Shown here: positions 1 to 7,862 of the stretch, one piece after another
Numbering within the stretch: position 1 is the first letter of the stretch
How the letters are laid out: each line of letters opens with the position of its first letter
NCBI GenBank assembly: GCA_964520905.1
Contig: CAZFQL010000002.1
Location: 62,001 to 126,000, forward strand
Source: JAGVIE01 sp964520905
Lineage (GTDB): Bacteria > Bacteroidota > Ignavibacteria > UBA10030 > SZUA-254
Reading direction: 5' to 3'
DNA length: 64,000 bases
The notes under the pieces: model-generated
What the model was told of the DNA's origin: nothing
What the model saw: only the letters and a program-made list of their open reading frames with translations
The model's database searches: none
Position numbers and translations under genes: made by a program

Positions 1-2
1 TG

Positions 3-350
3 GGGGCAAACGCGGTTTTAGCAGGTCACGAGCATTTGTACGAGCGTTTAATGATTGACAGTTTATTATATCTTGTGAATGGCTCCGGCGGTCGCAGTCT
101 TTATACATTTGCAAAACCGATTGAGGGGAGTCAGGTTAGATATTGCGAAGATTACGGCGCACAGCTTGTAACTGCAACGGAAGACAGTATTATGTTTCAG
201 TTTTACACACGGAAAGATTCGTTGGTTGATAGTTATACTTTATATAATATTGACACAACAGGTATTACAATTCCCAAAGATGAGACTATGCCGCCGCCGC
301 CACCACCAGCAGATTCGACGCAGACAAAGCCCCTGAAACCAAAGGAGTGA
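3..350 (+). CDS. Metallophosphoesterase, purple acid phosphatase type, C-terminal fragment
   Basis: The frame is open to the left edge, so this is the 3' end of a longer gene whose start lies outside the window. The first residues read NAVLAGHEHLYER and are soon followed by YLVNGSGGRS. The GHxHxYER plus xGxGG pair is the C-terminal metal-ligand region of calcineurin-like metallophosphatases of the purple acid phosphatase type, where the histidines hold the dinuclear metal centre that hydrolyses phosphoesters. The last 15 or so residues are a proline run followed by a Lys/Pro-rich tail that looks disordered. A TTG inside the motif (position 36) could pass as a start, but the motif upstream of it shows the protein is longer. 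Substrate and export signal cannot be judged. Confidence 0.75.
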   Translation, partial: GANAVLAGHEHLYERLMIDSLLYLVNGSGGRSLYTFAKPIEGSQVRYCEDYGAQLVTATEDSIMFQFYTRKDSLVDSYTLYNIDTTGITIPKDETMPPPPPPADSTQTKPLKPKE

Positions 351-497
351 TGGTAATTTAAAATGTCCCAAAGGAATGCCCTTGGTACAAAAGTCAAAAA
401 TATTCTCCACGCACTTTGCGACACACTCATAGCTCATAACTAAAAACTCTCTGCTCTTCGCCCTTAGCTATTGGCTCTTCCTTTTTCTTCTAACCCT

Positions 498-641
498 ACA
501 TTTTCGTATATTCTTCTTAAATTCAAAATCCTAATATCTAAACTCTAAATAAATTCTAAACCATAAATCCAAAAAATTTAGTTGATTTGAATATTAGAAT
601 TTCGATATTGTTTAGGATTTCGGATTTAGTGCTTCGGATTT
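498..641. repeat. AT-rich intergenic repeat, copy 1 (upstream of ettA)
   Basis: The 331-base gap between the phosphatase and ettA has no convincing gene. Most of it is an AT-rich element that begins ACATTTTCGTATATTC, continues with short runs of the type AAATCCTAA/ATCTAAAC, then GAATTTCGATATTGT and ends GTGCTTCGGATTT. The same ordered blocks recur at 13871-14095, again directly upstream of an ABC-F ATPase gene. The left and right halves are loosely complementary (AAATCC versus GGATTT), as expected for a palindromic miniature repeat. It may also hold the ettA promoter; I see no clear sigma motif. Confidence 0.6.
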
Positions 642-681
642 ATCGATTCATCAATTATAAACAAAAACTTTTCACAAAAAT

Positions 682-2352
682 ATGTCAGACAATAAAATAA
701 TATTTTCCATGATTGGCGTTGGGAAAGTTCACAAACCCAACAAACAAGTTTTAAAAGATATCTATCTCTCGTTCTTCTACGGAGCGAAGATCGGCGTACT
801 CGGCTTGAATGGCTCCGGTAAAAGCACTCTACTTCGAATCATCGCCGGTATCGATCAGGATTATATCGGTCAGATTACATCGCAAAAAGATATAACGTTC
901 GGTTACCTGTCTCAGGAACCGGAATTAGATCCCACAAAAACCGTAAAAGAAATCGTTGAAGAAGGCGCTCAGGCAACCGTCAATCTGGTAAAAGAATATG
1001 AAGCTATCAGTGCAAAATTCTCCGAACCGGATGCAGATTACGATGTTTTACTCGACAAGCAGGCAAAGCTTCAGGAAAGAATCGATCATCTTGGCGCATG
1101 GGATATCGACAGTAAACTTGAGCAGGCGATGGACGCGTTACGATGTCCGCCATCCGAAACATCTATCTCGGTAATTTCTGGCGGCGAACGGCGGCGCGTC
1201 GCGTTGTGCCGATTGCTTTTACAGAAACCTGATGTCCTTTTACTCGATGAGCCGACGAACCACCTCGACGCTGAGTCGGTTGCGTGGCTTGAACATTTTC
1301 TTTCCCAATATAAAGGAACCGTTATCGCTGTAACGCACGATCGCTACTTCCTCGATAATGTTGCCGGTTGGATTTTAGAACTTGACCGTGGAGAAGGAAT
1401 TCCATTCGAGGGAAATTATTCATCATGGTTAGAACAAAAACAGGCACGACTCAAGCTTGAAGAAAAACAAGAATCGAAACGGCAGAAAGTTTTACAGCGC
1501 GAGCTTGAGTGGGTTCGGTTAAATCCGAAGGGACGTCACGCAAAAAGCAAAGCCCGCATCACCGCTTACGAAAAAATGCTGGAAGAAGATAACGAAAAGC
1601 GTAGCGAGGAACTCGAAATATTCATTCCACCCGGACCGCGGCTCGGCGATGTTGTTATACGCGCAGAGAATGTCGCAAAATCGTATGGCGATATTATTCT
1701 ATACGAGAATCTCAATTTCAATTTACCTGCCGGCGGAATAATCGGCATCATCGGTCCGAACGGAGCGGGCAAGACAACTTTATTTCGCATGATCACTGAT
1801 CAGGAAAAACCTGAATCTGGAACCATTACCGTAGGTGAGACAGTCAAGCTTGCTTATGTAGATCAAAACCGACCGCTTGATCCTAACAAAACAATCTGGC
1901 AGGAAATTTCGGGCGGCGAAGATTTAATCAAGTTAGGGAACCGAGAAGTTAATTCACGCGCTTATGTTGCCCGTTTTAATTTTAGCGGAACCGACCAGCA
2001 GAAACCGGTCGGAGTTCTCTCTGGAGGCGAGAGGAATCGTGTTCATCTTGCTAAAATTTTAAGAACCGGCGCTAACGTTCTTTTACTCGATGAACCGACA
2101 AACGATCTCGACGTGAACACACTCCGCGCGCTTGAGGAAGCATTAGAAAACTTCGCGGGCTGTGCCGTTATCATCTCTCACGACCGTTGGTTCTTAGACC
2201 GCGTTGCAACACACATACTCGCATTCGAAGGAAACAGTGAAGCGATCTGGTTTGACGGAAATTATTCAGAATTTGAAGAGCACCGCAGAAAACAATTAGG
2301 GATAGAAGCCGACAGACCGCATAGGATTAAGTACAAGAGGTTGATGCGGTAA
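682..2352 (+). CDS. ettA: Energy-dependent translational throttle protein EttA (ABC-F ATPase)
   Basis: A 556-residue cytoplasmic ABC-F protein with two ATPase cassettes and no membrane segments. Cassette 1 has Walker A GLNGSGKST (about residues 41-49), signature SGGERRRVAL and Walker B LLLDEPTNHLD. Cassette 2 has GPNGAGKTT, SGGERNRVHL and LLLDEPTNDLD. Between them lies a charged linker (about 240-310), the P-site tRNA interaction motif region of this family. Length and the opening (MSDNKIIFSMIGVGKV) fit EttA, which binds the ribosomal E site and gates the first elongation steps according to ATP/ADP. It stands alone, followed by a strong nested palindrome. A second ABC-F paralogue of another subfamily lies at 14139. 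Confidence 0.93.
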   Translation: MSDNKIIFSMIGVGKVHKPNKQVLKDIYLSFFYGAKIGVLGLNGSGKSTLLRIIAGIDQDYIGQITSQKDITFGYLSQEPELDPTKTVKEIVEEGAQATVNLVKEYEAISAKFSEPDADYDVLLDKQAKLQERIDHLGAWDIDSKLEQAMDALRCPPSETSISVISGGERRRVALCRLLLQKPDVLLLDEPTNHLDAESVAWLEHFLSQYKGTVIAVTHDRYFLDNVAGWILELDRGEGIPFEGNYSSWLEQKQARLKLEEKQESKRQKVLQRELEWVRLNPKGRHAKSKARITAYEKMLEEDNEKRSEELEIFIPPGPRLGDVVIRAENVAKSYGDIILYENLNFNLPAGGIIGIIGPNGAGKTTLFRMITDQEKPESGTITVGETVKLAYVDQNRPLDPNKTIWQEISGGEDLIKLGNREVNSRAYVARFNFSGTDQQKPVGVLSGGERNRVHLAKILRTGANVLLLDEPTNDLDVNTLRALEEALENFAGCAVIISHDRWFLDRVATHILAFEGNSEAIWFDGNYSEFEEHRRKQLGIEADRPHRIKYKRLMR

Positions 2353-2353
2353 T

Positions 2354-2460
2354 AAAGTCCCCTCTCAATTGCGCTTCATCCATAGCGAGAGGGGATTTAG
2401 GGGTGTGTTCTTTTAGCTATTTTTACACACCCCTGTGGTCCCCTCTGGAGAGGGGACTTT
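2354..2460. repeat. Nested palindromic element with 13-bp terminal inverted repeats
   Basis: The element starts two bases after the ettA stop. Its ends are a perfect 13-bp inverted repeat, AAAGTCCCCTCTC (2354-2366) and GAGAGGGGACTTT (2448-2460). Inside are three more hairpins: CCCCTCTC/GAGAGGGG (2359-2366 with 2387-2394), GGGGTGTG/CACACCCC (2400-2407 with 2426-2433) and CCCCTCT/AGAGGGG (2440-2446 with 2449-2455). A T-run follows on the right end, so it could terminate ettA transcription. The GAGAGG palindrome core resembles elements at 19154, 46919 and 53217, so it may be two copies of one small repeat facing each other. Confidence 0.8.
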
Positions 2461-2567
2461 TTGCTAGTTTGTTACATTCCGTATAACATCATTACCAAAA
2501 ACGAATAGGCATTTGATTTTTGATTATATTTTAATACATTAGTTGGAAATTTAAAACGATTTTATAG

Positions 2568-3542
2568 ATGGAAGGAAATCAAAATAAACCAAAGCTGCTC
2601 GATCAAACGAGAATAACGCTCCGGGCAAACCATTACAGCCCAAAAACAGAGGAGAGTTACATTGGCTGGATAAAACGGTTCGTTTTATTCAACAATAAAA
2701 CGCATCCGGAAAAAATGGGTGCCGAAGAAATAAAGCAATTCCTCAATTATCTTGCTGTCGAAAAGCATGCTTCCTCTTCCACACAGAACCAGGCGTTACA
2801 GGGAATTTTGTATTTATATAAAAATGTATTGCGAAAAGATGTTGGCTGGGTAGAAGATATTAAAAGAGTAGCACGGGTAAAACATCTACCTGTGGTATTT
2901 TCGAGAAATGAAGCAGCCGCAATTATCGGAAAGCTTGATGGAACAATAAAAACAATTGTCAGTTTACTATACGGTACTGGAATGAGATTGGGTGAGGTAT
3001 TGAGTTTACGCGTAAAAGATGTTGATATCGAGATGAACCAAATAATTGTTCGTGACGGTAAAGGAGAGAAAGACAGAATTACTCTCCTGCCCTCAAAATT
3101 AATTCCGATATTAAGAGACCATATTAGTAAAGTAAGAAACCTTCACGAAAAAGATTTGAAAGAAGGAGTTGGAAAAACAAAATTGCCTTATGCCTTAGAT
3201 AAAAAATATCCGAATGCCGGAAGGGAATTTGGGTGGCAGTATGTTTTCCCGGCAAAAGGTTTCGTATACGATAAAGAAAATAAAATTAAATTCAGATATC
3301 ACATACATGAAAGTGTTATCCAAAAAGAACTGAAGATAGCGATGAAATCGGCTGGCATTGACAAGCAAGGAAGTCCGCATACGTTCCGTCATTCGTTTGC
3401 GACACATTTATTGGATGCCGGATACGATATACGGACTGTTCAAGAATTGCTGGGGCATAAAAGCGTTCGAACAACGATGATCTACACGCATGTTTTAAAG
3501 ACAGTAATGGGTGTTAAAAGCCCACTGGATAACATCCTATAA
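2568..3542 (+). CDS. intI: Integron integrase IntI (tyrosine recombinase)
   Basis: A 324-residue site-specific recombinase. The catalytic set is visible: R140 (GTGMRLGE), H271 and R274 (HTFRH), H297 (LLGHKS) and the nucleophile Y306 (MIYTH). Residues 213-229 (KYPNAGREFGWQYVFPA) match the extra patch that separates IntI from XerC/XerD and is needed to bind folded single-stranded attC sites. The N-terminal SAM-like domain has HYSPKTEESYIGWIKRF. All key residues are present, so the enzyme is probably functional. It lies on the plus strand with cassettes downstream in the same direction, whereas most intI genes point away from their cassettes. The start is ATG at 2568; no strong ribosome-binding site and no LexA box were seen. 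Confidence 0.95.
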   Translation: MEGNQNKPKLLDQTRITLRANHYSPKTEESYIGWIKRFVLFNNKTHPEKMGAEEIKQFLNYLAVEKHASSSTQNQALQGILYLYKNVLRKDVGWVEDIKRVARVKHLPVVFSRNEAAAIIGKLDGTIKTIVSLLYGTGMRLGEVLSLRVKDVDIEMNQIIVRDGKGEKDRITLLPSKLIPILRDHISKVRNLHEKDLKEGVGKTKLPYALDKKYPNAGREFGWQYVFPAKGFVYDKENKIKFRYHIHESVIQKELKIAMKSAGIDKQGSPHTFRHSFATHLLDAGYDIRTVQELLGHKSVRTTMIYTHVLKTVMGVKSPLDNIL

Positions 3543-3551
3543 TGATGTGAA

Positions 3552-3666
3552 TGATAGCCCGCTGAAATTATGGGAAACAGGATAAAAACAATAAAACATA
3601 TGGAATCTATCACGCACGATGACTGTTTGATAGCCCGCCATATGGCAGTATAATTAATAGTTAGCC
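3552..3666 (+). other. Candidate attI recombination site
   Basis: This intergenic stretch between the intI stop and the first cassette ends in the core GTTAGCC (3660-3666), where cassette 1 joins after the G. An 11-bp direct repeat TGATAGCCCGC occurs at 3552-3562 and 3628-3638, reminiscent of the accessory integrase-binding direct repeats in attI of class 1 integrons. That the repeats bind integrase is an inference. Confidence 0.65.
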
Positions 3667-3686
3667 AGCGGTAGCGAGTGCGGAAT

Positions 3687-4463
3687 ATGACCGAAATTAA
3701 TTTAACTCCATTTCAAGAGAAGGTAGAGAAGTTAATTTTACAAACTCCTCCTCCTGCTAAGCATTGTGCAAGAAGCGCTATAAATCACATAAAGATGGCA
3801 TGGAAAATCAAGGATATTGATCCTGAAATGGCTGGATTTCGCTCGATTACAGCTGTTGAAGAGGCAACAGTAGCAATCTTCCACAGTTTAAAGCGGCGAA
3901 ATTATATTGGCGCAGAAAAGATAAATTTGCGTAATCACGTTCACAAAGCAGCACTTCGTCCATTCTTAATTGCAATTGGAAATACTTTTGCAGATAGCAA
4001 ATTAGAATCACTCAATCCAACAATTGAAATTCGTGAGGAAGACGGTAACGCAAAAGTATTACTTCGAGTTTTAGTTCCCGATGGTCCACAAAAGGGAAAC
4101 TTTGCCTATCCCACACCACCTCTTAATTTCAATTTTGCACGAAACGATGAGAGATATCATTTCACAGAAGAACTTCAATGGATTGTAAACGAACAAAATG
4201 CAAAATCAATAACTAAACATGTTAAGGACTTGGCAAATCGACGTAATCAATTACTCTATGCCTCAAAGGATGGTGTTCCAAAAATAAGAGAACTAAAGGA
4301 TACTTTTCTTTTGAATTTCCGAGATATTGTTTTCCAGCACCTATGTATTTATTTGATGATTGATCCATATCGTCAGAAGCAACTTTTTGTTCAGGAATGT
4401 CTTGAATCATTTATAAAAGTACTTAGACTTCTACCTGACGACAACGCACAACTATTAAACTAG
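3687..4463 (+). CDS. Cassette 1: hypothetical protein
   Basis: A 258-residue soluble protein that I do not recognise. There is no signal peptide or membrane segment. The N-terminal 100 residues look helical (FQEKVEKLILQTPPPAKHCARSAINHIKMAWKIKD), a middle section (100-160) looks like beta structure with a Pro-rich loop, and the C-terminal third is helical again (KHVKDLANRRNQLLYASKDG onwards). The ATG at 3687 is preferred over a GTG nine bases upstream; both fall right after the cassette boundary, so the leader is very short and translation may depend on an upstream transcript. The stop at 4461-4463 directly abuts the attC. Cassette context suggests an accessory, possibly defence or stress, role but nothing in the sequence shows it. 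Confidence 0.7.
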   Translation: MTEINLTPFQEKVEKLILQTPPPAKHCARSAINHIKMAWKIKDIDPEMAGFRSITAVEEATVAIFHSLKRRNYIGAEKINLRNHVHKAALRPFLIAIGNTFADSKLESLNPTIEIREEDGNAKVLLRVLVPDGPQKGNFAYPTPPLNFNFARNDERYHFTEELQWIVNEQNAKSITKHVKDLANRRNQLLYASKDGVPKIRELKDTFLLNFRDIVFQHLCIYLMIDPYRQKQLFVQECLESFIKVLRLLPDDNAQLLN

Positions 4464-4470
4464 TACCGCT

Positions 4471-4634
4471 GGCTAACCAGTCGCTCAAGCTGACGTGCAA
4501 ACCGCCGACGCTCTTAGGTTTTAAGTGTGGACAAATCAACTTACAACATGTGTTACGAAACAGCATTTTTAATTTAAACTTTTAATCTCACGCTCTGGAG
4601 CGTTTGCACGCAGCTTAGCTCCAGTCCGTTATAT
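4471..4634 (+). other. attC site of cassette 1
   Basis: R'' is GGCTAAC (4471-4477) and R' is GTTATAT (4628-4634). L'' (GCTCAAGCTGACGTGCAAA, 4483-4501) pairs with L' (TTTGCACGCAGCTTAGCTCC, 4603-4622), leaving unpaired bases on one strand. That is the extrahelical-base pattern IntI uses to choose the bottom strand. Length is 164 bases, within the known range. Confidence 0.88.
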
Positions 4635-4663
4635 CGCTTGCATAATAAATATTTAGGATAAAT

Positions 4664-5857
4664 ATGAATGAAAATTTTTTATACGATGTTTTTTTGAGCC
4701 ACAGCAGCAAGGACAAGACGGTGGTGCGCCCGCTAGCCGAGCGATTGCGCAAGGATGGACTTAAGGTGTGGTTCGATGAATGGGTGCTGAAGCCCGGCGA
4801 CAGTATCCCGGCGAAGATTGAGGAAGGGCTGGAGCACTCGCGCGTGTTGTTGCTCTGCATGTCTGCCAATGCGTTCGGGTCAGAGTGGGCGCAGTTGGAG
4901 GCCGGCACGTTTCGCTTTCGTGACCCGTTGAATAAGGAGCGCCGCTTCATACCCCTACAGCTCGACGACACCCCTATCAAAGGCTCCCTGGTGCAATTTC
5001 TTTATATCAACTGGAATCCAGCAGACCGCGAGCAAGAGTATGAGAAGCTTCTCGAAGCATGTCGCCATCCAGTATGCTGGCCGTTGATTTCAAACAAAAA
5101 AATGAAGTATGCGAAAACAACCTCACATCCTCAAACAGCGCAAGTTGATGTCCAGAAAATCCAATTTCCTCGCAAGGTTGCGTCACCTCGACGTCATAAA
5201 TGGAAGCAGATCTCAGAAGAGAATATACGGAGGAACATTGAAGGCGATAATTCGGATGCACGGGTTCAGCCGATTAATGTGCTCATAATCGTACCCGAAC
5301 ACCCGACGGTTATAGATGGTTATTATGAATTTGCGAAAGAAGATGCGTTTCACATCCGAAACGCATTGCTTCCTTTCGACGCCGTTGACGTTCTGAAAGC
5401 GTCCCATAGTGTTCTGATCTCTGAAGCTCTCTTGAAAGCCTACCAAGTAATTCAATTCCAGAATATCGGAGTGTCTTCGGATGGCTCCCTTCAGTTTGGC
5501 ACAGAGAATATTACACCGTCTGCTCTAGCAGGTATCCTCGGGAATCGTGACATAAAATGCGCGATCTTTATGGCCTGTAATTCCGCGAGCATAATTGGAG
5601 CCCTAAATGCCACCGATATACCCTGCGTAATTGCTGCGACCAGCATGCTGTCTGCGAGCTACTGCCGAGCATTTTGCTATGCGTTCTATTCTTCGTTATC
5701 GAAAGGATCTAGCTTGGGAGAGGCATTTTCCCATGCTAATACCATATCATCCCATGAGGCTTCCAGTATCTCGCCAGCTTGGCGAGATTTGTGGCGCGAG
5801 GGAGGGCTTGTCATTTCAACGAGACATCCGTCCAATGCAAAACTAATTCTTCGTTGA
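4664..5857 (+). CDS. Cassette 2: TIR domain plus CHAT-like domain protein
   Basis: A 397-residue fusion. Residues 5-135 are a TIR domain: YDVFLSHSSKDK, then VWFDEWVLKPGDSI, and FGSEWAQLEAG with E79 at the position of the NADase glutamate of bacterial TIRs. Residues 205-390 resemble a CHAT (caspase-like) domain: VIQFQNIGVSS where the family usually has a GHG block, IFMACNSAS with a possible catalytic C305, and the FCYAFYSSLSKGSSLGEAF closing helix. The usual catalytic His of GHG is replaced (I268), so peptidase activity is doubtful. TIR proteins with NADase activity kill infected cells by NAD depletion, so an antiphage role is likely but inferred. The TIR half has clearly higher G+C than the CHAT half and the neighbouring cassettes, suggesting a recent fusion. 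Start ATG 4664 follows AGGATA. Confidence 0.8.
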   Translation: MNENFLYDVFLSHSSKDKTVVRPLAERLRKDGLKVWFDEWVLKPGDSIPAKIEEGLEHSRVLLLCMSANAFGSEWAQLEAGTFRFRDPLNKERRFIPLQLDDTPIKGSLVQFLYINWNPADREQEYEKLLEACRHPVCWPLISNKKMKYAKTTSHPQTAQVDVQKIQFPRKVASPRRHKWKQISEENIRRNIEGDNSDARVQPINVLIIVPEHPTVIDGYYEFAKEDAFHIRNALLPFDAVDVLKASHSVLISEALLKAYQVIQFQNIGVSSDGSLQFGTENITPSALAGILGNRDIKCAIFMACNSASIIGALNATDIPCVIAATSMLSASYCRAFCYAFYSSLSKGSSLGEAFSHANTISSHEASSISPAWRDLWREGGLVISTRHPSNAKLILR

Positions 5858-6093
5858 TAGCCGCGGGTCGGGAGTGCTGAGAAATTGACTAAAAATTTCG
5901 AAGGAACACCTATTGAAGTATCACTCGTCTATGGCACTCCTGGAAGCTTGACAAGGAGAAGAATGATTTATCGCGAGAAAACAAACTTTTGTTGAAAGAT
6001 AATTCCCGGTTATGACTTAATCTTGATTCTCTAAAACAAGTGATGAGTGTTAATCCACAAAAAGTTGGCAATCTTGATAAATAATAGCAAGCG
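5858..6093 (+). other. Non-coding tail of cassette 2
   Basis: The 236 bases between the TIR-CHAT stop and the next attC hold only short frames without a convincing ribosome-binding site. One in-frame stretch of about 35 codons lies at about 5885-5995, but no family is recognisable. It may be a remnant of a second cassette gene. Confidence 0.4.
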
Positions 6094-6292
6094 GTATAAC
6101 CAGCGCATCAAGTTGACGGAATAAGCGTACTACAAATAGCATGGCTGGTGGTGGGTTTCAGTTTTTATTATTAAGTTGATTGTACCTATGACCTTTATTA
6201 CTTATTAATTTTGTTATCAGCATGCAATCTGTTTCGGATAGTACTATTTTGAAAGTTAATCAGTGCCGCAACTTATGCGCCATCCGTTAGGT
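6094..6292 (+). other. attC site of cassette 2
   Basis: R'' is GTATAAC (6094-6100) and R' is GTTAGGT (6286-6292). The arms CCAGCGCATCAAGTTGAC (from 6100) and CAACTTATGCGCCATCC (6269-6285) pair with one or two unpaired bases. The bases before R'' (AGCAAGCGGTATAAC) are complementary to the start of this cassette (GTTATATCGCTTGC at 4628) with one wobble, which ties both ends to one cassette. Confidence 0.88.
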
Positions 6293-6316
6293 AGCAAAAA
6301 ATAAATTAAGAGATCT

Positions 6317-7060
6317 ATGCGGGCAATATTTCATCATATGTATTTCTTACCTTGGTTAGGTTATTTTAGCAAATTAGAATATGCTGATGCTTTTATTATT
6401 CTTGATGATGTAGGATTCCGAAGAAACCATTTAAAAAGAGTTAGGATTTTCGACGTTCATGGTAATGCCTTTTGGCTATCAATTCCGGTTGGTAATAACT
6501 GGGCTAAAATGTGCATGGAAATTGGATTACCTAAAGATGACAAATATTTTATAAAAATGATGAATACATTTAAACGATCATATGGTCGGGCAGAATACTT
6601 TGAATCAGAATTTCCGATTTTACATGAAATTCTATTTGATTCATTATATAATGGTAAAAATTTGATTGATGCCAATTTTACAATATTTAGATCAATCCGA
6701 TCACATTTGAAATTGGAGGAAAAACTATTTTATTATTCTAGTCAATTCAATCATTTTGAAGATCGCACACAAAGGATAATCAATATTTGTAAATCGCTTA
6801 ATATTCATGAAATATTAATTGGAGATGGTCAGATGAGTCAAGTTCATGATCTGGGATTGATAAAAGCAAATGGTATACAAATAGTTATTCAAAAGTATAT
6901 GGAAAACCATCCAAAATATTATCAAATCCATTCTAATCGTAATGGCAAACCTTTTGTTAAGGGATTATCAATAGTCGATGCATTGTTCAATATTGGACCA
7001 ACAGAAGTTATTAAATTATTTGTAAATAGAGATATACAGCCCTCAGAATATATTATTTAG
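6317..7060 (+). CDS. Cassette 3, gene a: WbqC-like family protein
   Basis: A 247-residue protein of the WbqC family. The family pattern is clear at the N-terminus: HHMYFLPWLGYFSKLEYADA, FIILDDVGFRRNHLKRVRI, and further on ILIGDGQMSQ. WbqC proteins occur in O-antigen and modified-sugar clusters and next to amino-sugar biosynthesis genes, but their reaction is not settled. The canonical opening is MQPxYFPWxGY; here it is MRAIFHHMYFLPWLGY, so one family residue differs. It is the first of three tightly spaced genes in one cassette (11 bases to the next) and is rich in A+T. A surface-glycan or small-molecule tailoring role is possible. Confidence 0.82.
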   Translation: MRAIFHHMYFLPWLGYFSKLEYADAFIILDDVGFRRNHLKRVRIFDVHGNAFWLSIPVGNNWAKMCMEIGLPKDDKYFIKMMNTFKRSYGRAEYFESEFPILHEILFDSLYNGKNLIDANFTIFRSIRSHLKLEEKLFYYSSQFNHFEDRTQRIINICKSLNIHEILIGDGQMSQVHDLGLIKANGIQIVIQKYMENHPKYYQIHSNRNGKPFVKGLSIVDALFNIGPTEVIKLFVNRDIQPSEYII

Positions 7061-7070
7061 TGGAGTCAAT

Positions 7071-7847
7071 ATGAATTACATAGAAAAAAAAATAACATTT
7101 TCAGCTCAAAAAAATATCACTCTGCATGGTCGGTTTATTATCCCTCTATCATCTCAAAAAAAAACTTTCCCTATTGTTGTAATGTTAACTGGTGATGGGC
7201 CCAAGGGAAGTAAAAGTTTAAGCTGGACAAATTTACCTCCGTTATTAGCCGAAAATGACATTGCTTCTTTTGTTTTTGATTTTGAAGGATTAGGTTATAG
7301 TGAGGGTGAAAGAAAAAATTTATGCTTAAGTGTTGGATTAAGTAATATGAAGGTTGCCATGCAACAAGTCTACTTGGAACCTATTATTGATCATAACAAA
7401 ATTGGAATTTTTGGTGCTAGTTTTGGTGGCACTGTAGCAATTCTTTATACTTCAAAGAATAGTAACATCAAATCGTTAGGTTTAAAAACCCCCGTTAGTT
7501 TTTACCCAGACTCATTTTTAACTGAATTTGGGGTGGAGTTACTAGAACAATGGCAAAATACTGGTTACTTAGAATCAATCGGTTTCAATTATAATTTCTA
7601 TTTGGATGCTTTTAAATATAACATTTATGGTGATGCTCAAAATATTTCGTGCCCTGTGCTTATGACACATGGGACCTCAGATTTAATTGTTCCTATCTCG
7701 CAGAGTAATCATTTACTTGAGGCACTTCAAAATGCAAAAGAAAAACATTTAGAAATTTTTAAGAATGTTGGTCATGGCTATTCCGAAAATGGGGCTTGGG
7801 ACAAAATGGCTTCTCTTTTTATTGAATGGTTTAAAAGAACACTATAA
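7071..7847 (+). CDS. Cassette 3, gene b: alpha/beta hydrolase
   Basis: A 258-residue serine hydrolase. The nucleophile elbow is GASFGG (about residues 115-120), the acid is probably the Asp in HGTSDLIVP, and the catalytic His is in NVGHGY near the C-terminus. The oxyanion region MLTGDGPKGSK and the strand FVFDFEGLGYSEG are typical of the family. There is no signal peptide, so it acts in the cytoplasm. Start ATG 7071 follows GTGGAG. It sits 11 bases after the WbqC-like gene and 16 before the next gene, so the three are likely translated from one message. The substrate is unknown; an acyl ester made or carried by a partner protein is a guess. Confidence 0.85.
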   Translation: MNYIEKKITFSAQKNITLHGRFIIPLSSQKKTFPIVVMLTGDGPKGSKSLSWTNLPPLLAENDIASFVFDFEGLGYSEGERKNLCLSVGLSNMKVAMQQVYLEPIIDHNKIGIFGASFGGTVAILYTSKNSNIKSLGLKTPVSFYPDSFLTEFGVELLEQWQNTGYLESIGFNYNFYLDAFKYNIYGDAQNISCPVLMTHGTSDLIVPISQSNHLLEALQNAKEKHLEIFKNVGHGYSENGAWDKMASLFIEWFKRTL

Positions 7848-7862
7848 AGGTGCAGATTCAAT

